Part shown: positions 25,679 through 34,766 of the stretch, in pieces
How positions within the stretch are numbered: the first letter of the stretch is position 1
Layout of the letters: every line of letters begins with the position of its first letter
Origin: Vibrio sp. ES.051
Lineage (GTDB): Bacteria; Pseudomonadota; Gammaproteobacteria; Enterobacterales; Vibrionaceae
Direction of reading: 5' to 3'
NCBI RefSeq assembly: GCF_002563795.1
Contig: NZ_PDJL01000004.1
Location: forward strand, 682,001 to 746,000
DNA: 64,000 bases
The notes under the pieces: generated by a model
Database searches by the model: none
What the model was told of the DNA's origin: nothing
Seen by the model: only the letters and a program-made list of their open reading frames with translations
Translations under genes and position numbers: made by a program

Positions 25679-25706
25679 CTCAAGAATATGCATAAGCCGT
25701 CGTTAA
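25679..25706 (+). promoter_or_regulatory. Sigma-28 (FliA)-type promoter of flaA
   Basis: CTCAAG (25679-25684), a 14-nt spacer and GTCGTTAA (25699-25706), the same -10 as flaB. About 82 bp upstream of the flaA ATG. I found no convincing sigma-54 element in the flaB-flaA gap. Confidence 0.7.
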
Positions 25707-25788
25707 AGGGACTGAGAGAAATGAGATGTACCTAAGTGAGGTGAGAGACACGAGGGTACATTCACTTAAGCCTTAAAGGAGAACAATT

Positions 25789-26922
25789 ATGGCGATTAAC
25801 GTTAATACTAACGTTTCTGCGATGACGGCACAGCGTTACTTAAACCAAGCCGCTGACGGTCAACAAAAATCAATGGAGCGTTTGTCTTCGGGTTATAAAA
25901 TCAATAGCGCGAAAGACGATGCTGCAGGTCTACAAATTTCAAACCGTTTGAACGCACAAAGCCGAGGATTAGACGTAGCGGTGAAAAACGCCAATGACGG
26001 CATTTCTATTGCACAGGTCGCTGAAGGTGCAATGAATGAGTCTAGCAACATTCTACAACGTATGCGTGACTTGTCTTTACAGTCTGCCAATGGTTCTAAC
26101 TCAAAATCAGATCGTGTTGCGATTCAAGAAGAAGTCACCGCACTAAATGATGAGCTCAACCGTATCGCTGAAACAACGTCTTTCGGTGGTAATAAGCTGC
26201 TTAACGGTACCCACGGCACGCAATCTTTCCAAATCGGTGCCGATTCTGGTGAAGCTGTCACGCTAACGTTGAACGGTATGCGCTCAGACAACGCTGATAT
26301 GGGCGGCTCTAGCTACAAAGCAGCGACGGCAAAGACCCCTGATTGGAGTGTGTCAGGTACTGCAAATGATATGACTATCGAGCTAACCGACACTGATGGT
26401 GAGGCTCGTACAATCAATATCGCGGCGAAAGAAGGCGATGACATCGAAGAACTGGCAACTTATATCAATGGTCAAACCGATTTGGTGAAAGCGTCTGTTG
26501 ACGAAGAAGGTGCGCTACAAGTCTTTACAAGTTCGAACACCGTTGATGGCGCCGTCACATTCAGTGGTGGTCTTGCTGATGAGTTAGATATGGGCGTGGC
26601 AAAAGCAGTTACGGTAGATAGTGTTGATGTAACGTCAGTTGGTGGTGCACAAGAATCAGTTGCAATCATCGATTCAGCGATGAAATACGTCGACAGCCAA
26701 CGTGCATCGTTAGGTGCATTCCAAAACCGTTTCGACCATGCAATCAGCAACTTAGATAACATTAATGAGAATGTTAATGCGTCGAAGAGTCGTATTAAAG
26801 ATACGGATTATGCTAAAGAGACGACGGCGATGACTAAGTCGCAAATTCTTCAGCAAGCAAGTACTTCAATCTTGGCTCAAGCGAAGCAGGCTCCTTCTGC
26901 CGCGTTAAGCTTGCTGGGCTAA
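25789..26922 (+). CDS. flaA: Polar flagellin FlaA
   Basis: Third tandem flagellin, 377 residues starting [41 protein letters not shown] gives a strong ribosome-binding site. The two conserved ends match FlaB very closely ([21 protein letters not shown] near the C-terminus). Residues such as [18 protein letters not shown] form the C-terminal D1 helix. It is followed by a long hairpin without a T-run and then flaG. Name by position and similarity; which flagellin is the major subunit cannot be read from the sequence. Confidence 0.92.
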   Translation: MAINVNTNVSAMTAQRYLNQAADGQQKSMERLSSGYKINSAKDDAAGLQISNRLNAQSRGLDVAVKNANDGISIAQVAEGAMNESSNILQRMRDLSLQSANGSNSKSDRVAIQEEVTALNDELNRIAETTSFGGNKLLNGTHGTQSFQIGADSGEAVTLTLNGMRSDNADMGGSSYKAATAKTPDWSVSGTANDMTIELTDTDGEARTINIAAKEGDDIEELATYINGQTDLVKASVDEEGALQVFTSSNTVDGAVTFSGGLADELDMGVAKAVTVDSVDVTSVGGAQESVAIIDSAMKYVDSQRASLGAFQNRFDHAISNLDNINENVNASKSRIKDTDYAKETTAMTKSQILQQASTSILAQAKQAPSAALSLLG

Positions 26923-26930
26923 TCGGTCGG

Positions 26931-26963
26931 CCCAGCTTCGGGTGATACACCCGAGAGGTTGGG
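26931..26963 (+). repeat. Long hairpin between flaA and flaG, no T-run
   Basis: The inner stem TCGGGTG-ATA-CACCCGA (26938-26954) is perfect, with an outer CCCA/TGGG pair (26931-26934 with 26960-26963). No U-tract follows, so it is unlikely to be a simple terminator. It may stabilise the flaA 3' end and set partial read-through into flaG. Confidence 0.6.
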
Positions 26964-27015
26964 TCACTAAAGCGATAGGTTTATCGTTAGCTTATAAGGC
27001 GGAGGGGAGAGCATA

Positions 27016-27450
27016 ATGGATATTTCTTCCTACACATCGAACATCCAGTCTCACGGCGCGCCAAGTGGCACAAAGTTTGCAAATAAAAATGACAGTAATG
27101 TAGGCACGTTTAGCGCAGCAAGTTCAGTCGGTGAACTTTCGCCGAAAACAGCGAAAGACACCGTTCACGATTTATCTGTTCAAGCCGTCATCGAGATGGC
27201 AGAAAGCCGTCAGGAGCTGAACAGACAAGAGCGTGAAAAAGTGGTCGAACAAATGAATGATTTTGTGACGTCCATAAACAAAGGAGTCGCGTTTCGGGTG
27301 GATGAAGAATCCGGCCGGGATGTGGTGACGATTTACGAAGCCAAGACTGGTGACGTGATCCGTCAAATTCCTGATGAAGAAATGCTAGTGGTATTACGTC
27401 GCCTAGCTGAACACACAGCTAACAGCGGTTTGTTGACTGAAAAAGTGTAA
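27016..27450 (+). CDS. flaG: FlaG flagellar protein
   Basis: FlaG-family protein of 144 residues; mutants in this family commonly affect filament length. The N-terminal 60 residues are polar (Ser, Lys, Asn rich). The conserved C-terminal domain runs about 75-140: LNRQEREKVVEQMNDFVTSINKGVAFRVDEESGRDVVTIYEAKTGDVIRQIPDEEML, the FlaG signature. GGCGGAGGGGAGAGCATA precedes the ATG. fliD follows 20 bp later. Confidence 0.9.
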   Translation: MDISSYTSNIQSHGAPSGTKFANKNDSNVGTFSAASSVGELSPKTAKDTVHDLSVQAVIEMAESRQELNRQEREKVVEQMNDFVTSINKGVAFRVDEESGRDVVTIYEAKTGDVIRQIPDEEMLVVLRRLAEHTANSGLLTEKV

Positions 27451-27470
27451 GTCGTTTTTGAGGTGATGAG

Positions 27471-29435
27471 ATGAGTTTAGGCCCTTTGGGGATGTCTGGC
27501 GGCATGGATATTAATTCCATGGTTAGCAAAGTTGTGGATGCCGAGCGTGTGCCAAAGCAGCAACGCATCAACAATGAACGCACGACAATTGACGCCAGTA
27601 TCAGTGCCTATGGTCGGCTCAGAGAATCGTTAGATACGATGAAAAATCTCATGACGAATTTTCGTCAGGAGAAGGCCTTTGCTGTCCGTACGGTAGAGAC
27701 CACTGATGAAAATATCGTATCCGCCACTGCAACCACAGATGCGATCGCCGGTAAGTATGCTATCGATGTGTTGCAGCTTGCCCAGAGCCATAAAGTGGCT
27801 TCTGACGTACTGCCAGAAGACGCGAAACTTGGCCCAGGTAAGCTGCATATTTCGCTTGGTGATGACACCTTCAATGTAAACGTTCGCTCGAGCTCCAAGC
27901 TGGTTGATGTTGTTCGCGGTATCAACGGAGCAAAAGAAAACCCTGGTGTTCGTGCCTCTCTCATTAACGACGTTGAGGGACCACGACTTATCCTTGCCTC
28001 TAACCTATCGGGTAAGGACCATCAAATTAAAGTCAGTGTGGATGCCGAAAAAGCCAACCCGCTGAAATACTTCGAATACCAAACACATGAAGACCGAATG
28101 AATGCGCTAGAAGATGCGCGTACAGCGGCGGAGGAAGTGTTAGGTCCCCTTAAAATGCCATCGCAGCCAGTAGAGCTGGATGCAAATGGTAACCCTCTCG
28201 TTTCTGAAGAACAAAAATCGGCCACGCCGATTTCTGCGGCAGGTGCTGCGGCTGCTAAAGCAGGACAAGCAGCCATTGATCAAGACAGCCAACGTGCAAG
28301 CTTACGTCCCGAAGAGCGCATTCCGGGTTGGACTGAAACCGCTTCAGGCACGTTGCTTGATTCTTATGAAGAACCAGAACTAGAGCTGGATGAAAAAGCC
28401 ATAACCAAGGCACCGGATGTGCCTGGGTGGAATAATGCCACATCCGGCACACTGACCGATTCTTACGTTACAACTAAAGAAGCGAAGCAGCTGCTTGAGC
28501 AAGAAAAAGCTGAAATAGAGCTGAAGATTGCAGATGGAAAGCAAGAGCTCGATGCCAAAGTTAAACGGGGCGAACTGACTGAAGCGCAAGCGCAGCAAAT
28601 CCATCGTGCGAGGCTCGATCCCGAAGAGCGTGAGCGCTTAGAAAAAATTGATGTCGCAGAAGCGAAAATCGCTCAAGCTCAATCCTCGTTTGAACAATAC
28701 CTAGGCATGGCTGAAATACAGGCGGGGCAAGATGCAGAGGTATTACTTGACAGCGTAGCGAAACTTTCCAGCCACAATAACGTGATTGAAGATGCTATTG
28801 AGGGTGTTGATTTAACACTAAAAGGCAAGTCAGAGTTGAATAAGCCGCCTGCAGAAATTGGGGTTGAGTACGATCGTCAAAGTGTGCGTAGCGATATCGA
28901 AAGCTTTGTTTCGGCGTACAACGCCTTCTATCAAACTTCTCAGGCTTTAGCGAGCGTAGATCCGGTCACCGGTCAAAAAGGGCCATTATCGGGCGATAGT
29001 ACGGTTCGTAGCGCGGACTCAAGATTGAAGTCCGTTTTTTCTACTGAGATAGATAACGCACCCGAAGATCTAAAATCGTTAACTGAATTTGGTATTACTA
29101 CCACGCGTCAAGGTACATTGGAGATCAATTACGACATGCTTGACCGTCAGTTGAACACTAACTTCAATGAACTCGAAAGTTTCTTTGGTGGCAATACGGG
29201 ATTTGCCAAACGAGTGGAAGACGCGATCCACGGCATTACAGGTGTCACTGGTAGCATCCGGACTCGAGAAAAAAGCCTCACTGAACAAAATTACCGTTTG
29301 AATGATGATCAAGCGGCATTAGATCGCCGCATGGAAAGTTTGGAAAAACGCACCCACAACAAGTTCGCCGCTATGCAAGATGCGACGGGCAAAATGCAAG
29401 GCCAGTTAGGCGCACTAATGAGCGCATTGGGTTAA
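27471..29435 (+). CDS. fliD: Flagellar filament cap protein FliD
   Basis: Filament cap (hook-associated protein 2) that folds secreted flagellin at the tip. It has 654 residues, against about 470 in E. coli. The N-terminal MSLGPLGMSGGMDINSMVSKVVDAERVPKQQRI and the C-terminal heptad region (YRLNDDQAALDRRMESLEKRTHNKFAAMQDATGKMQGQL) are conserved. A large insert at about 210-430 is rich in Ala, Glu, Lys and Gln, with predicted coiled coil and a duplicated motif PGWxxxxSGTLxDSY (codons 28320-28367 and 28419-28466). Also called flaH in V. parahaemolyticus. Confidence 0.93.
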   Translation: MSLGPLGMSGGMDINSMVSKVVDAERVPKQQRINNERTTIDASISAYGRLRESLDTMKNLMTNFRQEKAFAVRTVETTDENIVSATATTDAIAGKYAIDVLQLAQSHKVASDVLPEDAKLGPGKLHISLGDDTFNVNVRSSSKLVDVVRGINGAKENPGVRASLINDVEGPRLILASNLSGKDHQIKVSVDAEKANPLKYFEYQTHEDRMNALEDARTAAEEVLGPLKMPSQPVELDANGNPLVSEEQKSATPISAAGAAAAKAGQAAIDQDSQRASLRPEERIPGWTETASGTLLDSYEEPELELDEKAITKAPDVPGWNNATSGTLTDSYVTTKEAKQLLEQEKAEIELKIADGKQELDAKVKRGELTEAQAQQIHRARLDPEERERLEKIDVAEAKIAQAQSSFEQYLGMAEIQAGQDAEVLLDSVAKLSSHNNVIEDAIEGVDLTLKGKSELNKPPAEIGVEYDRQSVRSDIESFVSAYNAFYQTSQALASVDPVTGQKGPLSGDSTVRSADSRLKSVFSTEIDNAPEDLKSLTEFGITTTRQGTLEINYDMLDRQLNTNFNELESFFGGNTGFAKRVEDAIHGITGVTGSIRTREKSLTEQNYRLNDDQAALDRRMESLEKRTHNKFAAMQDATGKMQGQLGALMSALG

Positions 29436-29438
29436 CAG

Positions 29439-29744
29439 ATGCAAAATGAACTCATAGAAATTGGTGATATAGATCAACTGATTACGCAAGAGCTGGAAAA
29501 AGTCGATTTTAATACTGAAGAAATTCTGCGCTTGGTCGATACTAGGGAACGGTTATTGCAGAACCTGCTACCAATTATTGTTCAGAATCCCTTGGTTAAG
29601 CAGGATGCGGAGTGGCAAGACTTGCTCACTCGTACCCAAATAATTGTCGAACTGATGCAATCAGAAACGTCAAAGGTCGGAAAAGAACTGCATAAGTTTC
29701 GCTATGGCCAACGTTCGCTTCAGCAGTACAAAAAATTTATTTAA
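29439..29744 (+). CDS. flaI: FlaI, FliT-like flagellar protein
   Basis: A 101-residue, mostly helical, acidic protein, starting 4 bp after the fliD stop. Its place between fliD and fliS is where FliT, the FliD export chaperone, lies in enterobacteria, and the size is right. Sequence resemblance to FliT is not obvious by eye. Called FlaI in V. parahaemolyticus polar-flagellum literature. Confidence 0.75.
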   Translation: MQNELIEIGDIDQLITQELEKVDFNTEEILRLVDTRERLLQNLLPIIVQNPLVKQDAEWQDLLTRTQIIVELMQSETSKVGKELHKFRYGQRSLQQYKKFI

Positions 29745-29756
29745 AAGAGGATTACT

Positions 29757-30167
29757 ATGCGCGGTTCATTGCAAGCATACAAAAAAGTATCAGTTGATAG
29801 CCAGCTCAGTGCGGCTTCTCCGCACAAAGTCATTCAAATGCTGATGGCTGGCGCGATTGAGCGCCTGATCCAAGGCAAAGCCGCTATGCAAGCAGGCAAT
29901 ATTCCGGCAAAAGGTGAGCGTTTAGGTAAAGCGCTAGACATCATTATTGCGCTACGCAGTTGTTTATCGATGGATGACGGTGGTGATATTGCTTCAAACT
30001 TAGATTCTTTATATGAGTTTATGATCACAAAAATCTCTGCTGCTAACCATCAAAATGACCCACAGCCGCTCGATGATGTTATCGATATTATCCGCGAGAT
30101 TAAGTCGGCTTGGGACCATATTCCACCAGAGTTTCATAATCTTACCGCAGCAGAAGTTGGTATTTAA
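29757..30167 (+). CDS. fliS: Flagellin export chaperone FliS
   Basis: Four-helix cytosolic chaperone that binds the flagellin C-terminus before export. The 136 residues show the typical SPHKVIQMLMAGAIERLIQGKAAMQ and KGERLGKALDIIIALRSCLSMDDGGDIASNLDSLYEFM segments. AAAAGAGGATTACT precedes the ATG. It ends the fliD-flaI-fliS unit, followed by a terminator hairpin. Confidence 0.94.
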   Translation: MRGSLQAYKKVSVDSQLSAASPHKVIQMLMAGAIERLIQGKAAMQAGNIPAKGERLGKALDIIIALRSCLSMDDGGDIASNLDSLYEFMITKISAANHQNDPQPLDDVIDIIREIKSAWDHIPPEFHNLTAAEVGI

Positions 30168-30302
30168 TAGCCAAAACAATGCGTTAGCAAATGCTTGAAA
30201 TATAATTGTCAATTGCGCAATCCGTTGTGCACTAAAGTTACAAGCAAGCTCACACCTCTAATTATTGCTTGGTTGCCTTATTTTTATATTCAAATAAAAT
30301 AG

Positions 30303-30331
30303 AAGCCATTAGTAGCCCTAATGGCTTTTTT
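30303..30331 (+). terminator. Terminator of fliS
   Basis: AAGCCATTAG-TAGC-CCTAATGGCTTTTTT: 8-9 bp stem with T-run, separating the late filament genes from flrA. Confidence 0.9.
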
Positions 30332-30456
30332 GTTGCTGATTTTCCTATTCTGTCGATCGTAGATTGAGTGTGGTGGTTCCGCCGTCTTTAGCACCCAATT
30401 ACGTAAATCAAGGTTTGGCCGCAACGCACCTAAAATAAAGGCAATCACTCTTATTT

Positions 30457-31923
30457 ATGCAAGGTTTGGCAAAGCTGCTTGTTATTGATGATGACGCATC
30501 AGGTCGTTTACATTTAAGCAATATATTGGAATTTGTTGGAGAAAGTTGCGAAGTTGTCAGCTCTGAACAGCTAGGCGATGTTGATTGGTCTAGCGTATGG
30601 TCTTGTTGTATCGTTGGTAACATATCGGCTGGTCAGCGTGCGGCGACAGTGATGTCGCACCTCAAAAGTGCCTATCATATCCCACTTCTAGTCTTGGATA
30701 GCTTTCCTCTTTCGGTTGATGACTTGCCGAATTTTGTCGGTGAGCTAGAGCTTCCACTTAATTACCCACAGCTTAGTGAAGCATTACGTCACTGCAAAGA
30801 TTTTCTTGGTCGCAAGGGCGTCAATGTGGTAGCGAGTGCGCGTAAAAATACGCTTTTTCGCAGCTTAGTGGGACAAAGCCGAAGCATTCAAGAAGTTCGT
30901 CATCTGATTGAGCAAGTTTCAGGAACGGACGCGAACGTTCTGATCTTGGGTGAGTCAGGCACAGGCAAAGAGGTGGTTGCTCGTAACATCCACTATCATT
31001 CCTCCTACCGTAATGGTGCATTTGTGCCAATTAACTGTGGTGCGATTCCTCCAGAGTTATTAGAAAGCGAACTATTTGGCCATGAAAAAGGCGCGTTTAC
31101 AGGGGCGTTAACGGCGCGTAAGGGCCGATTCGAACTCGCTGATGGGGGGACGATCTTCCTCGATGAAATTGGCGATATGCCGATGTCGATGCAGGTAAAA
31201 CTGTTACGTGTGCTGCAAGAGCGTTGTTTTGAGCGTGTTGGTGGTAACAGTACCATCAAAGTCAACGTTCGAGTGGTTGCGGCGACGCACCGGAATCTGG
31301 AAAACATGATTGAAGAAGGAACCTTCCGCGAGGACTTGTTCTATCGCCTCAATGTTTTTCCTATCGAGATGCCAGCACTTAAAGAGCGCAAACAAGATAT
31401 TCCATTGTTACTGCAAGAATTGATGACGCGCCTAGAAGCGGAAGGTGGGCAGCCTATCTGCTTTACGCCGCGTGCGATCAACTCATTGATGGAGCACAAT
31501 TGGGCAGGGAACGTACGCGAATTAGCAAACTTGGTAGAACGGATGGTGATTTTGTTCCCAAACAGCCTAGTGGATGTGAATCACCTACCGACCAAGTACC
31601 GTTACAGCGATATTCCAGAGTTCCAACCCGAAAGCAATCCATTTACTTCGGTTGAAGAGCAAGAGCGGGATGTGTTCCAAGACATTTTCTCAGAAGACTT
31701 TAGTTTTGATGAGCAAGACGAGCTCGACCACAATATCAATGCGCCACAAGCGCTGCCACCCGATGGTGTGAATCTGAAAGAATTGTTGGCGGATTTAGAA
31801 GTCAATATGATCAGTCAGGCGTTAGAAGCACAATCTGGGGTCGTGGCACGGGCGGCAGATATGCTCGGTATGCGACGTACGACGTTGGTGGAAAAAATGC
31901 GTAAGTACAACTTACAACGCTGA
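30457..31923 (+). CDS. flrA: Flagellar master regulator FlrA (FlaK)
   Basis: Sigma-54-dependent enhancer-binding protein at the top of the polar flagellar cascade; its FleQ/FlrA relatives respond to cyclic di-GMP. It has 488 residues. The degenerate N-terminal receiver lacks the phospho-acceptor Asp ([13 protein letters not shown] around 49-60). The AAA+ domain has GESGTGKE at 165-172 and GAFTGA at 212-217. The C-terminal Fis-type HTH is [20 protein letters not shown]. No Shine-Dalgarno is visible before the ATG (upstream AATCACTCTTATTT), so translation may be weak or controlled. flrBC follow from their own sigma-54 promoter. Confidence 0.95.
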   Translation: MQGLAKLLVIDDDASGRLHLSNILEFVGESCEVVSSEQLGDVDWSSVWSCCIVGNISAGQRAATVMSHLKSAYHIPLLVLDSFPLSVDDLPNFVGELELPLNYPQLSEALRHCKDFLGRKGVNVVASARKNTLFRSLVGQSRSIQEVRHLIEQVSGTDANVLILGESGTGKEVVARNIHYHSSYRNGAFVPINCGAIPPELLESELFGHEKGAFTGALTARKGRFELADGGTIFLDEIGDMPMSMQVKLLRVLQERCFERVGGNSTIKVNVRVVAATHRNLENMIEEGTFREDLFYRLNVFPIEMPALKERKQDIPLLLQELMTRLEAEGGQPICFTPRAINSLMEHNWAGNVRELANLVERMVILFPNSLVDVNHLPTKYRYSDIPEFQPESNPFTSVEEQERDVFQDIFSEDFSFDEQDELDHNINAPQALPPDGVNLKELLADLEVNMISQALEAQSGVVARAADMLGMRRTTLVEKMRKYNLQR

Positions 31924-32049
31924 GTCTGATTCGTATTTTCAGTGCCACTGTGCGTCAATTTGTAACCTTTTCCGGCATAAAAGAACGATATTCTTGAGTG
32001 TCAACTTATTGTCGATTAGCTAACGTTATGATTAATATGGAAAAGAGCT

Positions 32050-32065
32050 TGGTACGTAAATTGCT
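32050..32065 (+). promoter_or_regulatory. Sigma-54 promoter of flrBC
   Basis: TGGTAC-GTAAA-TTGCT has the GG and GC dinucleotides spaced as in sigma-54 -24/-12 promoters. It lies about 47 bp upstream of the flrB start. FlrA is the expected activator. Confidence 0.85.
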
Positions 32066-32111
32066 TGTTAAGCTATTTTAGTTTTAGTGGCGATATTTCG
32101 ACAGGCAGTGA

Positions 32112-33143
32112 ATGGACAATAACACCAACCAATCCCATTTAGATTCAGTAGAAAACCAAGTCGAACGCTATAAGCAGGTACTCGATGTGATGCCTGCCGG
32201 AGTAATTTTGCTTGATACGTACGGTGTCGTGCGTGAAGCAAACCCTGAAGCACACCGGATTCTTGACATTCCGCTGGTCAACGAAAAGTGGTTCAACATC
32301 ATTCAGGCTGTGTTTGATCCTCGCGAAGACGATGGTCACGAAGTTTCCTTGCGCAATGGCCGTAAGGTTCGTTTGGCGATTTCTGCCTCGACGACAGGGC
32401 AACTTATTTTAATTACTGACCTAACCGAAACTCGTTTATTACAAGCCCGAGTGAGTGATTTGCAGCGCATGTCATCGCTAGGACATATGGTGGCCTCACT
32501 GGCTCATCAAGTGAGAACGCCGTTGTCGAGTGCGATGCTGTACGCATCGAACTTAGGGGCGCCGAATTTGCCTACTGCCACCAGAGAGCGATTTCAAAGT
32601 AAATTAATGGATCGACTGCACGATTTGGAAAAGCAGGTGAATGATATGCTGCTGTTTGCTAAAGGTGGTGACAATAAAGTCATTAAGTCATTTACGATTG
32701 CTCAGCTGGTGGCGGAGTATCAACCCATGGTCGAAACCGCACTAAAAAACAACAGTATTGATTATTTTCTTGAAGTCGAAGAAGAGCAGACAGAGTTACT
32801 GGGAAATGCGAATGCTATTGCCTCTGCGCTTAGTAACCTAGTGATGAATGCGGTGCAAATGTCGGGTAAAGAATCACAAATTGATATCTTTTTCCGCCCG
32901 ATTAACGGCGAGCTGCGCATCTCTGTGCAAGATAGCGGGCCGGGTGTTCCACAAGAACTACAAGCCAAAATTATGGAACCGTTTTTTACTACGCGATCCC
33001 AAGGTACTGGATTAGGACTGGCCGTAGTTCAAATGGTTTGCCGTGCCCATGACGGCCGATTAGAGCTTATTTCAGAACAGGGTGATGGAGCCTGCTTCAC
33101 CATGTGTATTCCGTTAGAGCGAGTGCAAGCAGAAGTTCAATAA
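32112..33143 (+). CDS. flrB: Flagellar sensor kinase FlrB (FlaL)
   Basis: Soluble histidine kinase of 343 residues that phosphorylates FlrC. There are no membrane segments. A PAS-like domain spans about 20-110 (VMPAGVILLDTYGVVREANPEAHRIL). The H-box SLGHMVASLAHQVRTPLSSAM places the phosphorylated His at 132. ATP-binding motifs follow: ALSNLVMNAVQMSG (N box), VQDSGPGVP and TGLGLAVVQ. It is 36 bp upstream of flrC and preceded by a sigma-54 promoter. Confidence 0.94.
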   Translation: MDNNTNQSHLDSVENQVERYKQVLDVMPAGVILLDTYGVVREANPEAHRILDIPLVNEKWFNIIQAVFDPREDDGHEVSLRNGRKVRLAISASTTGQLILITDLTETRLLQARVSDLQRMSSLGHMVASLAHQVRTPLSSAMLYASNLGAPNLPTATRERFQSKLMDRLHDLEKQVNDMLLFAKGGDNKVIKSFTIAQLVAEYQPMVETALKNNSIDYFLEVEEEQTELLGNANAIASALSNLVMNAVQMSGKESQIDIFFRPINGELRISVQDSGPGVPQELQAKIMEPFFTTRSQGTGLGLAVVQMVCRAHDGRLELISEQGDGACFTMCIPLERVQAEVQ

Positions 33144-33179
33144 GCGGCTTATGCCGATAACAATTACTGGAGAATCAGA

Positions 33180-34589
33180 ATGGCGCAAAGCAAAGTGCTG
33201 ATCGTAGAAGATGACGAAGGTCTTCGTGAAGCCTTGGTGGATACTCTGGCTCTGGCAGGGTATGAATGGTTAGAAGCCGATTGTGCGGAAGGCGCGTTAG
33301 TCAAACTAAAGTCAAACGCTGTCGACATTGTCGTCTCTGACGTGCAAATGGCGGGAATGGGTGGTCTCGCCCTGCTGAAAAATATTAAACAGAACTGGCC
33401 AAATTTACCTGTGCTTCTGATGACGGCGTACGCCAACATCGAAGACGCCGTCTCGGCGATGAAAGACGGCGCAATAGACTACATGGCAAAGCCATTTGCA
33501 CCTGAAGTGTTGCTCAACATGGTCAGCCGTTACGCGCCCGTAAAAAGTGACGATAATGGTGATGCGATTGTGGCTGATGAGAAAAGCCTACGCTTGTTGG
33601 CGCTGGCTGATAAAGTCGCACGCACTGATGCCAACGTCATGGTATTAGGGCCAAGTGGCTCAGGTAAAGAAGTGATGTCGCGTTACATCCATAACTCGTC
33701 CAGTCGTAAAGATGGCTCATTTGTCGCGATTAACTGTGCGGCGATCCCTGACAATATGCTGGAAGCGACCCTATTTGGTTATGAGAAAGGTGCCTTTACC
33801 GGTGCTGTTCAGGCGTGCCCAGGCAAATTCGAGCAAGCGCAAGGCGGCACCATTTTGCTCGATGAAATCAGTGAAATGGACTTAAGTCTACAAGCGAAAC
33901 TGTTGCGTGTTTTACAAGAGCGCGAAGTTGAACGCCTAGGAAGTCGCAAAAGCATTAAATTAGACGTACGTGTTTTGGCAACCAGTAACCGCGATCTTAA
34001 ACAGTATGTAGCCGAAGGGCATTTTCGGGAAGACTTATACTACCGACTGAATGTTTTCCCAATCACTTGGCCTGCCCTTTGTGAGCGTAAAGGCGATATT
34101 GAGCCGCTTGCGACGCACCTTGCTGGGCGTCATTGCAGTAAGATGGGCTTGCCAGTTCCTCAGTTCTCACCTTCTGCGGTAGAAAAACTGTTGCAATACC
34201 CGTGGCCGGGTAATGTACGCGAGCTTGATAACGTCGTTCAACGAGCGTTGATTTTAAGTGAAAACGGCGATATCGATGCAGAGCATATTTTGTTAGAAGG
34301 GGTGGATTGGCAAGATGCCAATAGCTTGCAACATATTGTGCAAAATACAGAGGCCGTCGTGCCGAATGTTAAGCCAGTAGCTGAACCAGACCATACCAAT
34401 CGAGCGGTTTCCTCAGGTGAGGGTTTAGGCAGCGAATTACGCGATCAAGAATACGCCATCATTCTAGAAACTTTAGTTGAGTGTCATGGTCGCCGTAAAG
34501 ACATGGCAGATAAATTGGGGATAAGCCCACGAACCTTGCGCTACAAAATTGCAAAAATGCGCGATGCTGGTATAGATATTCCGAGTTAG
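33180..34589 (+). CDS. flrC: Flagellar response regulator FlrC (FlaM)
   Basis: Sigma-54 activator of class III flagellar genes, 469 residues. The receiver domain has Asp11-Asp12, phospho-acceptor Asp54 (VVSDVQM) and Lys104. The AAA+ domain has GPSGSGKE at 157-164 and GAFTGA at 204-209. The C-terminal Fis HTH is KDMADKLGISPRTLRYKIAKM. Phosphorylated by FlrB. A strong sigma-54 promoter, its likely target, lies just downstream in front of fliE. Confidence 0.95.
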   Translation: MAQSKVLIVEDDEGLREALVDTLALAGYEWLEADCAEGALVKLKSNAVDIVVSDVQMAGMGGLALLKNIKQNWPNLPVLLMTAYANIEDAVSAMKDGAIDYMAKPFAPEVLLNMVSRYAPVKSDDNGDAIVADEKSLRLLALADKVARTDANVMVLGPSGSGKEVMSRYIHNSSSRKDGSFVAINCAAIPDNMLEATLFGYEKGAFTGAVQACPGKFEQAQGGTILLDEISEMDLSLQAKLLRVLQEREVERLGSRKSIKLDVRVLATSNRDLKQYVAEGHFREDLYYRLNVFPITWPALCERKGDIEPLATHLAGRHCSKMGLPVPQFSPSAVEKLLQYPWPGNVRELDNVVQRALILSENGDIDAEHILLEGVDWQDANSLQHIVQNTEAVVPNVKPVAEPDHTNRAVSSGEGLGSELRDQEYAIILETLVECHGRRKDMADKLGISPRTLRYKIAKMRDAGIDIPS

Positions 34590-34699
34590 GATTTGTGGCT
34601 TCTATAATGTCAAGGTATTGAAGTGTATATCTTTAAGTCATTTAGGTATATGCATAGCCATACAATCAAAGTGTGGGTAGACTAGCAACAGTTTTCTTA

Positions 34700-34715
34700 T
34701 GGCACACTAATTGCT
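34700..34715 (+). promoter_or_regulatory. Sigma-54 promoter of fliE operon
   Basis: TGGCAC-ACTAA-TTGCT is a near-perfect sigma-54 -24/-12 element, 52 bp upstream of the fliE ATG. It is expected to be activated by FlrC and to drive fliEFGHIJ. Confidence 0.93.
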
Positions 34716-34766
34716 GTGTCAATAATCAGTTTTATGAATAGTCAAACTTTTGGCTTCGAGGTGGTA

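Noticed and set aside
25513..25788. Possible sigma-54 element in front of flaA (TTGGCTCGTGATGAGCAA near 25536)
   Set aside because: The -12 part does not match TTGC and it lies too far upstream, before the flaB terminator; the sigma-28 element is better.
26964..27000. Sigma-28 promoter before flaG (CTAAAG near 26967 and GCTTATAA)
   Set aside because: The spacer would be 17 nt, not 14, and the -10 lacks the CCG/TCG core; flaG is more likely read from flaA.
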